Source: Acanthococcus lagerstroemiae (lineage: Eukaryota; Arthropoda; Insecta; Hemiptera; Eriococcidae). From it: a stretch of 64,000 nucleotides of DNA. The position numbers and the translations under genes are program-made. The notes beneath the pieces were generated by a model that was not told where the DNA came from, ran no database searches, and worked only from the letters and a program-made list of their open reading frames with translations. The stretch's first letter is position 1. Each line of letters begins with the position of its first letter. Shown here piece after piece: positions 1 to 11,390 of this stretch. The stretch is taken from positions 27,213,626-27,277,625 of the forward strand of contig CM063110.1 in NCBI GenBank assembly GCA_031841125.1, read 5' to 3'.

Positions 1-211
1 TCGAGTCGAAATGCAGTTGAATTTCAAGTCATATGTGTTACTCAATTTCTACTTAATATCATCGTCGAATTCGAGTTAGAATGCAGCCGAGTTTAAAGTT
101 ATGTGTGCTACCTAATTTCTACTCAATTTCGCCGTCGAATTCGAGTCGAAAATGCAGTTGAGTTTAAAGTCTTATGTGTTACTCAATTTATACTTAATAT
201 CATTGTCGAAC
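1..211. repeat. 70-bp tandem repeat, three copies at window edge
   Basis: Three head-to-tail units begin at 1, 71 and 141, each starting with TCGAGT and sharing the core ATGCAG...GAGTTTAAAGT...TGTTACTCAATTT. The period is 70 bp and the units differ at scattered positions. The array stops near 211 and may continue to the left of the window, so it could be the edge of a satellite block. No coding potential is seen. Confidence 0.85.
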
Positions 212-3200
212 GATTTCGCGAGTGCTAGCCTTAAGATTCGTACTTACCAGGGGACCGACACCTCTTTCTACCCGCGTGTATGATCCAAAAAGGGCGCGGA
301 GTAGAAATACCCTTTATTTTCGAGCTTCGTTATTCAAAATTCCGGGTCAAATGTGGGGTGGGAAATAACAGCCCGCCAGAAAAAGGTTTTTGAACGAAAA
401 TAAGCAACAAAAAGTGCCTGAAATGAAGAACGCTACGACGTTTAAGTCGGATCCCGCCAAAAAAATATTTTGACCGGAAAAAAATGTATTGTGCGCCATG
501 TGTAAAAATATCGAACGCCCTAGAAATAAATATTAACGCCGTATCGGCGCACGGTTTGAATAGTCCTCCAAACGTGTATGCAATTATAAATTTAATAATG
601 AGGTGAAAAACATTATTGTACCAGTAAGGCCTTCTTTGAGTACGCTGGCCAGCCTCTTTTTCTCTTCTGCATGGCCCAGTGCTCAAATATAACGAAAACA
701 ATTATTTATGCGGGAAGCCCATTGGGGTCGGTCTGGTAAAAGTGTGGTTATATAAGTGGAGGGAGGGGGGTATACTAGGTCAAATATTGAGTGAGAATCA
801 ATTTTGACAAAGGATTTGAATTAGTCACGAAAAGGTGAATAATTTTCACCAGGTCCAATACCATGTTGAATGGGCAGGTATGAAGTACATTTTAAGCCGT
901 GTAAAAATGTATCAATTTATTGTCGCTCACATCGCATGTTTTGTCGCGCTTTATTTGGCGTGGGTTTTTATCAAAATAGTCGCTTATACCAACTATTGCG
1001 ACGTGCAGGGGTCTGTCTTTGGAACATTCTTTTTAGGCGGGCCAAATATTTTATCCCTTATTTATGTTTTATTATTATTTATTTTTCTTTCCTCCCCCTT
1101 TTTTCAATTCGAAATCATGTGAATAGCTCATACACGAAAATCACGCAGAGGCTCAGCATCCTTGTTAATGCACGTTCGGGGGGCACTTCAAAATTTAAGG
1201 TCCTGAGAGACCATTGCGATCAGAGTTCGGGACGCAGGGAATCGTCACCGAATCTGTGATATCCAAAAGTGATCGTTCCCAGGAGATCAGAAACTCCAGT
1301 TTTTGATTCGAGATTGGTGAAGCCCAAATTCTGAAATTGAATTTTTCCTTGGGAGAGGGGGACTCCCTTGTGAATAGTATTTCGAATTCCCATTTGGTTT
1401 GTCGTATATTTTTGGAGGTTTCATGATTCTTTCAAATCGGCGGAGGCGTGGAAAACCACTAGAGCCAGGTTTCATTGCCAGCCATCGATGCTGATGTATT
1501 TTTGATTATTCAAACTTTTAGGGGGGAGAGGATGCTACTTCATGTTGTATTAGGTTCCTATTGTTATCACTCAGTGCAGTCAATTTTATAAAATTTAATT
1601 TTTGAATTTGAATCCATATTTGAGGGTACCTTTTATTTTTGACCACGCGTACGAATGAGAAACGTGTCGCGAAATAAGAGCCATTGGCTCCATGTTAATT
1701 TATGAACTCGTCGAGTACCTCCGTTGCGCCGTATTTTATTTTTATTATTTTCTTTTATTTCTCATTTATGTTATTAATTAAAATACACGTATTCCTGTAC
1801 TGCTTGACATGATCTGATAATTTCAGTGCAGTGAACTTGGAACAACTTTTTATTTTCTATTTATTTTATCGAAAGTGCATGGACGTACTACCATGCTGGT
1901 GTTTTGATTTATGGAACGTGGCATCTCTGGACTTTTTCTATGTTAATATTCCCTTTCGTGAACCTCTTTTCATTCAGGGACATGAAGAGTGGGTTCCCTA
2001 GTATTTGCGTCCACCCGGATGGCTCAAGCCTTCGGCAGTACTTCGCTTGTGAAGTACGCTGGGGACATTGAGTCATCATGGACTCGCCCAGATTCCCGTG
2101 GGGCTCGGTGGTGGTCTGTGGTTAAACACACATAAGTGTGGTGATAGTTGGCTGAACGTTCGTCATTGCGAGTTATTAGCCCCCTTCGTCGACAATCTAT
2201 TATCGGTAAATTTCCAACAGGTGAGATCCTTGGAAGAAGTTTATTTTTCCAGGGCTTTTATTCCGAAATTACGCTACCACTCGTTTGTTGAATGTGTACT
2301 TTGAATACTTGCAGCTCGTTTTGACGCAAAACAGATAAACTAACGAATTCTGCATGTTGAACTACATAATGAATCGATTAAAAAAAAGTCGATTCTTGAA
2401 AAGTGGCTTTTAGCGGTTGTTGGAAATAAACGATACAATTGATGGAATCGAAAAATTCGAGGCGAATGAATTGGATTTTGGAATTAAAAGAAATACCCTG
2501 CATGTAATACATTCATACATCTACAGGCAGGTTTACCATTACACTCTTCTAAACGTCTTTCGAGCGCCAACGGGATTCGACCATTTAAATTTCCAAGGTA
2601 CACGAGTCGAGTAATCGGAATATTAAGTCAGAGAAGTGGAATACCGAGCCACTGAAAGAGCGTGGCCGCAGTTTATTGAAGATCGACGTCCAAGCCGTCG
2701 ATACACCGAATTAGTCCAAGCTAGAAGGTTCGGTAATACGACGAAATGAAAAAAAAACAACAACAACAAAAAACAAAAGGATGGTTTATTTTCTATATTA
2801 ATTAAACCGTATACAGAAAAAGACGGGCAAGCGGCACGAAGAAAATAATAACGAAGAAAGGTTATAGGAGATGTGGTCGTAATATTGTAATATCGATATA
2901 ATATAATACAGTATAAAAAGTAATAATTACAGAGTTCGATGGTATCTCGATGAGAATCGAAGAACCTATCAGCCGTCACTCGATCGCTTTTTCAGTCCGT
3001 CTTCATCCATCTTTACTTGTTCTTCGAAATCAAAGTTGCCAATCACCCATCAACCGACGTTTTAAATATTTATTCTCTCATTTTCTATCTGTTCTTTGAT
3101 TTATTTGTTCCTGATTTAAATTAATCGAACGAACACGCTCTCGGCTATATCAAATTAAATATCTACTTTTCTAAACTTTTCTTCTTCTTCTTCTTTTTTT

Positions 3201-3739
3201 TTTTTTTCATATAATAGCCGCGCGATGTGCGGACGTAATACCTTTTTTTCCCCCTTCAAATATCACGAATAATGTTTTTGAACATCCACGAACATAATGC
3301 CTGGGTAATTAAAATTATTGTATTTTTTGTGTACCGTTTCGGGAGTGTAATTAACATTACATTTGAATTTGCATATTGATAAGACGCTAAGCGGGACTCG
3401 CCGAATGCCGGAATATTGATGTAATATTTGATAAGATATGACAGGAATGTCTGTGCGATAATTTGGACGAAGTATTAAAATTATTGATCCGCAACTCGTG
3501 ACAAAGAATGCTAGCGAACTGTTTCGATATTCGTGTCTGCGACGATGGGAATTCGCGTCGAGATGATTTTAATTGAAACAGAACGTTTTCGAATTATTGA
3601 ATACCGAGTGATTCGTTGCGTGACAGGTCCTTGCCATCAGCTCAAATCTGGGGGATCAGTAGTCCTTCCATATGTGTTGAAAGCCTCTCAGAAATTTTGA
3701 AAATTATACACAGGCAGAAGGAATACCTCCTCTGTGTGT
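212..3739. other. No supported gene; AT-rich sequence
   Basis: I see no domain, splice-consistent exon chain or recognisable element here. The open frames are short. One at 835-1122 is hydrophobic but has no family signature. A small hairpin lies near 2035-2062, where GTACTTCGC and a reverse-complementary stretch face each other across a short loop. A pyrimidine run is present at 3180-3208. Confidence 0.5.
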
Positions 3740-4045
3740 GCTACCTTAACGTGGTGATGGGGCTTAAAGGAAAATCTACAAGCACATGGGAGAAGGAAAC
3801 CTCAAACCCTGATGAAAGCGCAAGGGGAAATTACATCAGTATCTTCCCCCAGAGATGCGTCTCCAACACAACAAAGTAAATAATAAGTCCAGACGTACAA
3901 TGTTTTCTATTTGGATGTCCGAGAGCGTACCTACTGAGAAACTATCAGAATTGAGAATAGGGACATGAAATGTAAGGACATTGAATGAGGTAGGCAAATT
4001 AGAGAACTTAATGACAGGGATAAAAAGATAAAAGATATAATTGGA
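3740..4045 (+). pseudogene. RTE-like LINE 5' leader and start of endonuclease, truncated
   Basis: The stretch from about 3957 reads RIGT-stop-NVRTLNEVGKLENL, the characteristic N-terminus of the apurinic-type endonuclease of RTE-like non-LTR retrotransposons (usual form IGTWNVRTL). The Trp codon is a stop here. The frame dies near 4045, just before the next repeat begins. Upstream, 3740-3950 looks like the 5' leader, with a CTACCTTAACGTGGTGATGG motif that recurs in altered form at 4061 and 4572. The same family is present on the other strand at 13970-14330. It is a dead 5' fragment. Confidence 0.6.
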
Positions 4046-4051
4046 ATTCCT

Positions 4052-4558
4052 TCTCCTGGGTGATACCTTGCCGTGGTGTGGAGGCTTAAGTGTAAAAAAA
4101 AAAAAGAGGAAAAAAAATTAAATAAAAAAGACTCTTTATCTGTGAGGGTCTACATCGTTAAAATCGCGACCAAAAACACCTAGGAGAAGGCAAACTCCGA
4201 CAGATAAACCCAGAGGTGTAAATAGAGCGAACGCTTTGGAGGGGGGGGGCTGAAACCCCGGTGCCTGAAATAACTTTATAAAAGTCCCAAACAAAAAAAA
4301 AACTATAAAAAATAGATTTTTTTTCTGTAATACTTCCTTTGTAAGAAAGAAAGAAAAAAAAAAAAAGTTTTACTGTATCAAAATTAATTTGAAAAATACA
4401 ATTTAGGGGGTCTAATTTTGGAACCGAGAGGCCTTAGCCACTCCTAGCCCCCTGCTATTTCCGCCCCTGATAAACCTTGTTGAAAGCAATGAATAACTAC
4501 TACAGTATCTCCTTCAAGGAAATATAGCTTTTTCAAATGTAATAATTACTAGTGATCG
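4052..4558 (+). repeat. Leader-like repeat, tandem unit 1 (split by a hAT MITE)
   Basis: The unit starts TCTCCTGGGTGATACCTTG and ends near TAATAATTACTAGTGAT. Without the 259-bp insertion at 4211-4469 it is about 250 bp. It aligns with unit 2 (4560-5385) through shared blocks such as GATACCTTGC, TTAAAATCGCGACCA, CAGACAGATAAACC and AAGCAATGAA. The opening block also resembles the LINE leader at 3745, so both units may be 5' leaders of an RTE-like element rather than a separate family. Confidence 0.7.
4211..4469. mobile_element. hAT-type MITE
   Basis: The left end is CAGAGGTGTAAATAG and the right end, read on the other strand, is CAGGGGCGGAAATAG, a near-perfect 15-bp TIR of the CAGRG form typical of hAT. 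The flanks carry ATAAACC on both sides (GATAAACC before, ATAAACCT after), a 7-8 bp target duplication. Unit 2 of the host repeat at 5291-5315 shows the uninterrupted site, confirming the insertion. There is no coding capacity; a G run and A-rich tracts fill the interior. Confidence 0.8.
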
Positions 4559-4559
4559 C

Positions 4560-5385
4560 GTCCTCCTCTTCGGTGATACCTTGCTGTAGTGAGGAGGCTT
4601 AGGCGTAAAAAACAAAAGAATAAAAAAAGGACTCTATGAGGTTATATATATGTGGTAGTTTCTATAAAAAGGAGTAACTTTGTCGATCCGACGAATTTTG
4701 AGTTACAGATAGTAGGTAATAGATGAATGAATGCCCGTTCCAACGAGCTATCGGCGAGATCTGTAGCGTTTTTTGTTGCGGTGATCCAAGGGGTCAAAGA
4801 TGAGTGTAACGAGAACGCGCTAAAACACTTTTTGGGAAAAACGCGTCTAAAGTTAGACACACCTTTTTCTCCCACTCCTTCAAGCGACCGTAACTCGCCG
4901 CGGAATCACGTTCCCAGCCTCGACGAGGGCTTGTTGGAAAGGTCATTTTTCGCTCTTCTACGTGGTAACAATTCCAAACATCGGATTTATTCGTGAGCTC
5001 CGAAAAATCGCGAAGAAGCGAACGCAGACATTCGCATTCTTTTCTTATTCTCTTTCATAATTCTCTTTCTCTCTCTTCCTCTTCTCTCTCACGTGCGTAA
5101 ATTTTGTCTCTTCGTTATTGCAATGCTTTTTCCATAGAAATCAACCAAAATTTCAAAAGTGATTCTTGCGACCAAAAAGTTTTTCGCGTTTTCTGAGACT
5201 TTGATCGATTGACAAAGTTACCCCTGTTTATAGAAACTGCCACATATTGTTAAAATCGCGACCAACCTCACCTATATGACAAGGCAAACTCAGACAGATA
5301 AACCCTGTTAAAAGCAATGAAAAACTACAATAGTATCTCTTTCCAGGAAATGTTTAGCTGTTCCAAATATTAATTACTGATGATG
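4560..5385 (+). repeat. Leader-like repeat, tandem unit 2 (split by a MITE)
   Basis: This is the second copy of the 4052-4558 unit, starting TCCTCCTCTTCGGTGATACC and ending around ATTAATTACTGATGAT. It is interrupted by the TA-flanked MITE at 4651-5244. Removing that insertion leaves about 230 bp. The two units lie head to tail with essentially no gap, so this is a local duplication, or two adjacent insertions, later hit by two unrelated transposons. Confidence 0.7.
4651..5244. mobile_element. TA-flanked MITE, family A copy 1
   Basis: The ends TGTGGTAGTTTCTATAAAAA and (other strand) TGTGGCAGTTTCTATAAACA form a TIR of about 37 bp that runs into AACTTTGTCRAT. TA dinucleotides flank both ends, as expected for a Tc1/mariner-type insertion, although TA could also be part of the element. 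Two more copies lie at 41757-42387 (inverted) and 51427-52210. The interior has a CT-rich tract at 5040-5095. Both strands contain 70-90 codon open frames that recur in copy 3; I regard them as by-products. Confidence 0.8.
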
Positions 5386-6410
5386 TCGTTTCAACTGGTA
5401 AATAATTTTTCCGGACGTAAAAAGCTCCCCCCATTCGGATGTTCGGGAGGGAGCTACTTACAATTTGAATAAAAACCATTTCTCAACTTGAAATAATTTG
5501 TTGAAGGCCAAAAAGGTTAAAATTTAAATCGTATTCGCACCAATGAGGAGAAAAGGAAGTACCGGAATAGGATTGCGCTTGTTTCTATTTGACCTTATAA
5601 CTTAAATGAAAACCTGTTTCAATTATGGAAATGACCTTTTGAAAACCAAAACTGTAAAATACAGGTAAAAAAAAGGCATTTATTCAAATTTCAATGTCAA
5701 ATACGGAATTAGCGCAAAAATTGGATACTGGGACACAGAATAGTTTATGATACGTGAAATTTGAATGCCAATTGTAATTTCCTGGATGAAAAAAATGTTT
5801 CTTTATGAATTTGAAAGTCAGATTTAGAATCATCCTGGAAATTTGATTTCTGAACACTGTTCCTTTCTTCAATGTGTCAGGTCTACACTTTGGCTTTGGA
5901 AAAAAAAAAAAAAAAAAAAAAGTTTATCAGCATTTAAGATTAAATTTGAAGTCAATGCAAACATTAATTACGTAACATCGTACGCGCGTTTTTTCTCACC
6001 CCTCAATATTTATGTAATTTTAAATGTTGGACCTCAGAGACTTTGTTCAGTGAGAAAAAAGACTTTTATTTAAATTTAAAGGTTATATTTGGAATTAGTA
6101 TACAACATACATGTTCAATTCCAAAACAGGTGTAGAAACAGGTGTCAAAATCTATTTTAAACAGAAAAAATTAGAAATTTAAAAAAATGCCAACCTATTT
6201 TAAGATAGGAACATAAAAAATGGTTCCAGAATCCAAAAACCTATATATCAAATAGAAAATAGTGATATTGCAAATAGATTTTCAAAATAGCCATATAGGG
6301 TGTCTCAGGTACTGACCCCCCTCCTTCAACCGTCAACCGAGTAAGTAAACGACTCATTCTGGCAACGGGTGGACGTGTTTGCCTGATCTTACATGTGAAG
6401 GGGCAGATAT
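5386..6410. other. No supported gene; low-complexity AT-rich DNA
   Basis: A long A run lies at 5899-5921 and the surrounding 5500-6300 is rich in short phrases such as ATTTAAATTT. No family match is visible. The phrase AGGGTGTCTCAGGTACTG at 6297 resembles a transposon terminus but I could not find its partner. Confidence 0.4.
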
Positions 6411-6437
6411 AAGGTAAAGTAGCCTAATACGGACCAT

Positions 6438-6612
6438 CGGGACCGTACCGATGGGGGGGGGAGTTAGGGGGTCAACCCCCCTATTGGCCAAAAAAAAACA
6501 ATGGGTTGAGACGGAGAGGAAGGTGGATCTGTGACTGATTATACCCCTCCAAGAATTAATATTCATCCTAATCGCAACCCCCCTCCCTACTTAAATCCTA
6601 GGTACGGCCCTG
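6438..6612. mobile_element. hAT-type MITE with perfect 8-bp target duplication
   Basis: The duplication CGGACCAT is present exactly at 6430-6437 and 6613-6620. The ends CGGGACCGTACC and (other strand) CAGGGCCGTACC form a 12-bp TIR with one or two mismatches. The interior holds a G run followed by GGGGGTCAACCCCCC. The related family B copy at 30833 has no insertion at this place. Noncoding. Confidence 0.88.
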
Positions 6613-7329
6613 CGGACCATATTTTGTTTTTTGGTAATCAGTCGGCCGCTATAAGCCTGAAAATGTTGCTAATGACCTTGAATAGTAGCCAAAGGATCTA
6701 GTACCACCGCCTAAGAAGAAATTTGAAAATCATAAAAACTGGATTTCTAATGATTTTTTTTCTGAGCGTTGTGGTTTTAGGAAATTGAAAATTTGGGTCT
6801 CTGAATATGGACTACTTGAAGAAAAAAAAAAAGTCAAAATTGCAAAATAAACGTTTAATATTAAGTAAAACAATTTCGATAAGTGAAAAAATGTTAAGTA
6901 CCATGAAATAAAAGAATCAAACATGTTGACCACGTAACAAATCGCGACGTCAAAGGAACGGAATTATAAAGGTTTTTAAACATCCCGTTTCTTTTTTCAA
7001 AGCGCTGAGAACAGCCGATTGCATTTCTTTTCGGTCCATAATTATTTAGGACTTTCTACCATCTGCAAAAAATTAACATAATTTTAGAGTTCAGTTCCGT
7101 GGAATCATAAGTGGTCCATATTGAGGTACCAAAAACAAACAGTTTTCAAAATTACTTACTGCTAGTTCTGAATAGTTAATCGAAAAACTTTATATAGCAT
7201 TCGAATCGTATTCCTTTGGGCTGAAGGTAAAACATTCGAAAATATTTTTCTTTTTTTTTTTCTTTTTTTCTCCAAAATTATGACACAAAATGTACATGAC
7301 AATAAAAAAAGTTGAAAACATCAAAATCG

Positions 7330-7331
<2 letters not shown>

Positions 7332-7362
<31 letters not shown>

Positions 7363-7382
7363 TTTTTTTTTGGGGGGGGGGG
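7332..7382. repeat. ATT microsatellite followed by T and G runs
   Basis: About eleven ATT repeats are followed by T10 and then G10-G11. The other family B copy has a G run at the equivalent place (31665 and 34386), where a hAT element inserted. Confidence 0.9.
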
Positions 7383-7523
7383 AGCGGTTTTCAAGTTTGA
7401 ATTCTCAACATGTATCGAGATGGTACATCAAGGACAACAGCTTTAGATGTAGCGCAATAAATAGATGAAATAGGCCGGTGGTCCATATTGAAAACCTGGT
7501 CCACATTTGGCTATCCTTACCTT

Positions 7524-9380
7524 ATAGACATTTAAGAAAATTATGTACAGCATGAATGGAAACTCTTTTTTCAGAATTGCTAATAGATGGACTTTTGGAA
7601 CTTTTTAAACATAAGACAACTATGGAAACTACTGAAAAAAATCACATCATTATCGGATAAACAAAGTGTTTACAAAATCAATTTCGGCTAAGAACTATAC
7701 ACAAAAATTTTCATATTTTTTCTATTTTCCATAAAAATTGTTCTCTGGGATCGGTGATTCTTTCACGGTAAACGAATCTCTCCTTCATATCCTTCAAACT
7801 AAAAAAACCAAAAACTCTTTGTCCCCACTTTTACTAATTTTGGTTTTTTGAGTGTGAACATTTATTCGGAAATAAGTTAGTGCAATACTTTACACTAAAA
7901 ATTATGATATTCAGATTTTCTTTTTTTTTTCTCTAACATTCAATGAACTTTTGAGGGAAAATGAAATTCATAACGTAAAAGAACTTACTTCCAGTCTCTA
8001 CTTGATGTATAATACATGATTCTTACTACAGTTTAACTTTCACCAACTTAATTTAAAGTTCAAAACATTGTACACAGAAAATCGTCAAAAATACAAATCA
8101 TGATGATCACCGTGATTTTTGGGACGGAGAGCTTTGTTTTCACACTACTAACTTAGTTCCATTCCAATTTACAGATTGCGCTTCTTACCGTCACTAGACA
8201 ATTGCTATTCCATTTTAGGAACCTATTCCATATTAGGCTACTCTCCCCTATTATTACGAACATTTCATTAATCTAGGTAATATTTTCGACGAATAAATTC
8301 AATTACGATTAACAAAAACATATAGGTATTGAAAATAATCTAACACATATTAATTTAAAACTAAAATCTATAACTTAAATTAATTTGGAGCTGAAGTTTA
8401 ACTTAAATTAGCAAAATTTCAAAAACTAACATTGTTAGATCGTCTTAATACGTAATTGTACTGTAAGTTGATATTGAGATGAATACAAATCTGCGCGGCC
8501 TTATTTAAGAGATCTTTTTATTTTTTTTTTTTTTTTTTTATGAAGCATCAATCTGACGTACTTGCCGCGAAATCGAAACTGTTAAAAAACACACTCTCCG
8601 GTGAAAAAAGTATTTCAAAAACCCATTGTGTAATACAGTTTGGAATAATGTCATATATAGTAACTGACAGGACCACATTTATATTATGGAAACCAAGTTC
8701 GCAGTAGCAGGAACCAGAGAGGCTTGTCGATAGCGGGTCCGGAGGGAGAGAGCGAGAGAGCGCAGCCGGGAAGAGAGAATTGGGACTTGCACGACCGTTG
8801 TCGCGTTTTCAAAATATGATTAATTGCTTTGAAAAGTTCAATTGAAATTCGCTGAAAAGTGTTAAAATATGTTTTCACGTAATAATTATAAGATGACATC
8901 AGCGAAAACTACCCCTCCGCGTGAATCTCGTTTCTGAAATCAAAATTCATTTTCCGAATAAGGGTTCCGGTTTCTCTTAATCTCACCGTTTCCACCCTGC
9001 GGCGAATTTCACCGGGGCTGAGATTCGTCGGTGGTATTTGAATATTTCTGAAACGAAGACGCCAATCTGCGGTGGTTGCAGTTCAGCAAAGACGCTCGGC
9101 GTCCTTCTAAAGTCACTGTTCTAGAATATTATTTCGATAATGTTCGGTGAATGTTGTTCTTAGTCGCATACCCGTGTATATGAGTAAGGGTTCATCAAAC
9201 TGCTATCATTATTCTCGTATAGAACTGCACTCATGGCAACCGAGTATATTGGAAGCCTCCAGTTCCTAAACTGATCATGGGAAAGACTAAATTTTCGAGA
9301 AGTCGTAGAAAACTGTAGGGTATTGAGATTAATTTTCACAACGTTGCGAAAATTCGACTTCAAATGTAACAAAGACGGCT
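7524..9380. other. No supported gene
   Basis: The region is AT-rich with T runs at 7919-7932 and 8520-8540. 7524-8246 may belong to family B if the motif at 8230 is its real end. A GC-richer patch at 8700-8800 and 8985-9120 shows no recognisable domain. Confidence 0.4.
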
Positions 9381-9384
9381 ATTT

Positions 9385-10440
9385 TAGGAATTTTTTGACA
9401 TATATGACCAGATCTTGTTCCAGTGGTACCATAAGCATTTGAATCTGGATGATGAGTGCCCCGTATGCAGCTCTAACAATTCCGACAGTTCCAATAAAAT
9501 TAAACGGATTGTAACAACGAGCAAGTCAAACTTTTTGAATACCAGGGAGATTCGCCCACTTCCAAATGCCATGATGATAATAAATCAGACTGGAAAAATT
9601 CATAGTATCTTGTTTTTTTCCGAACTCCATTTTTACTTTTTTATAGGCCAAGTCTATTTGTCCTTTATTCATAAACTCTTCTATCTTATCACTTCTTTCT
9701 TTCATCCATTCCTCCTTTGCCATTTTACACTATCTCTTTATTTCATTCTTTAACTTTTAAGAAGCTAATCTATTTTCCATATCGTTTGATTGGTATACTC
9801 GTATTTTCTTCGTTCGTCCATCTTTCTGAGGGTTTCCTCCTTTATCCATGGTTTCTTTTCTTGTCTCTTAGTGTTGCCTAGATTTTCTTCTGCTGACTTT
9901 AATATTCCTTCCTTTACTTTACCCGACTCTTCTTCCACATTGTTAATTTCCTGTGAATTTTCAGCCTCTAATTCTAATACAATATCATTTTGATATTTTT
10001 CTTTACTATTAATATTTTCCAACTCTTCCAAATTCCATCCTTTTACTTCTTCTTTTCTACCAAGTTTCTTCAATTTAAGCCTGTATTTCATTACTACCAA
10101 GTTATGATCACTGTCAATATCGGCTCCCGGATGAGTTTTACAGTCTAATATTTGATTCCTAAAACGTTGTTTTGTAATAATATATAATTTGATATCTACG
10201 TTCCTTACCTGGACTCTTCCATGTATACCTCCTTCTATAATGATTTTTAAATAGTGTATTTCCTATAATTTAGTAATACTTTGCACAAAATTATATCAAA
10301 CGCTCTCCTCTTTCATTTCTCATTCGTAGTCCAAAATTCCCAACTATATTACCTTCTTTTCTTCGCTAACTCTAGAATTCGAATCACCCATAATAATAAG
10401 ATTCTCTTCCCCTCTAACATGCTTCATAAGTCCTTCTAAT
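9385..10440 (-). pseudogene. RTE-like LINE ORF2, endonuclease 3' half and linker
   Basis: Read on the minus strand, 10440 to about 10330 gives ELEGLMKHVRGEENLIIMGD, the endonuclease segment that normally carries the catalytic GDxN motif (here GDSNS). At about 10130-10090 comes DIDSDHNLVVMKYRLK, the closing SDH motif of the domain. From 10100 to 9400 the frame runs through the lysine/glutamate-rich linker, including IDLAYKKVK, common in RTE-like elements before the RT. The RT is absent or unrecognisable below 9385. The upstream part of the same ORF is at 13970-14330; the foldback element 10449-13964 separates them. Frameshifts are present. Confidence 0.75.
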
Positions 10441-10619
10441 TCTTTACACCGGGTGTTCCACGAAAGTCCCCCCCCATTTTTTCCCGAACCGATCGGCGGG
10501 TCTTTGCCGGACAAATTGCCATCTTCCTGCGGTAAGCTCTAGTTCCTCTAAGTCTTTAAAAATTTTCTTCCCCATTTATGGGGGGCTGTAACGTGCCACC
10601 AACTTCGGAATCTTAAATG

Positions 10620-11390
10620 AAAAGTTATGCCTTTATGCACATCGCTGGAAAAAACATATCCTGCAAAATAGAAATCCGTGAAAAAATTTCAAAATTCATC
10701 AATCTCGAGGAGCAAGGGGCCTAAAGATGACCAAAATCCACTAAAAATCGAAGTGTCATAACCTAGCAAACAAACGATTGAAAGAGGGGTTTGTGAGGTC
10801 ACGGATTCCGAATAGATATAATCCGGTTTAGGGCTTTAAAATCCAAATTTTCAACCTAAAATTTGTTCCATATTCACAAATTTTTGACTTTCTGAATGCG
10901 GATTATTAAAGTAGCTTCACGCACATCGTTGATTAGGGAACTTCCTCCAGAGTATGAATCCATGACAAAAATTTCAAAATTCATCAAATTTGGGGGTAAG
11001 GGGCCTAGAGATGACCAAAATCTATCAAAAATCAAAGTGTCATAACCTAGCAAACAAACGATTGAAAGAGGGGGTTATGAGGTCACGGATTCCGAATAGA
11101 TATAATCCGATTTAGGGCTTTAAAATCCAAATTTTCAACCTAAAATTTGTTCCATATTCACAAATTTTTGACTTTCTGGATGCAGATTATTAAAGTGGCT
11201 TCACGCACATCGTTGAATAGGGAACTTCCTCCAGAGTATGAATCCATGAAAAAAATTTCAAAATTCATCAAATTTGGGGGTAAGGGGCCTAGAGATGACC
11301 AAAATCCGTCCAAAATTGAAGAATCATGACCTAGCAAACAGACTATCGAAAAGGGGGTTTTCGAGGTCGCTGATTCCGAATGTTACACGG
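10620..11390. repeat. 284-bp tandem units, left arm of foldback
   Basis: The phrase ACCTAGCAAACAAACGATTG recurs at 10761 and 11045, with a diverged third instance at 11329, a spacing of 284 bp. Other markers repeat with the same period: AACTTCCTCCAGAGTATGAA at 10939 and 11223 and GGGGTAAGGGGCCTAGAGAT at 10992 and 11276. The inverted counterpart in the right arm (about 12930-13800) has more diverged units. Confidence 0.85.

Larger units (their letters stand above)
6411..7523. mobile_element. TIR element family B, copy 1
   Basis: The left end ATAAGGTAAAGTAGCCTAAT pairs with the inverse of 7494-7523 (ATAAGGTAAGGATAGCCAAA), followed on both sides by a GGACCA block. A third terminus-like motif, TATTAGGCTACTCTCC, lies at 8230-8246, so the true right end may be there. 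A diverged copy begins at 30813; shared phrases include TATAAGCCTG, GTTGCTAAT, AGCCAAAGGATC and TGTATCGAGATGGTACATC. No protein is encoded. A hAT MITE interrupts it at 6438-6612. Confidence 0.6.

Noticed and set aside
835..1122. Small membrane protein gene
   Set aside because: The frame is hydrophobic but lies in AT-rich DNA where T-rich codons give this by chance; no family signature, splice context or repeat copy supports it.
2623..2979. 118-codon minus-strand gene
   Set aside because: Low-complexity composition, rich in Tyr/Phe/Leu from AT-rich DNA; no motif recognised.
7332..7382. Evidence of misassembly at the ATT/T/G runs
   Set aside because: The same G run is found in the other family B copy, so it is part of the element rather than an assembly artefact.
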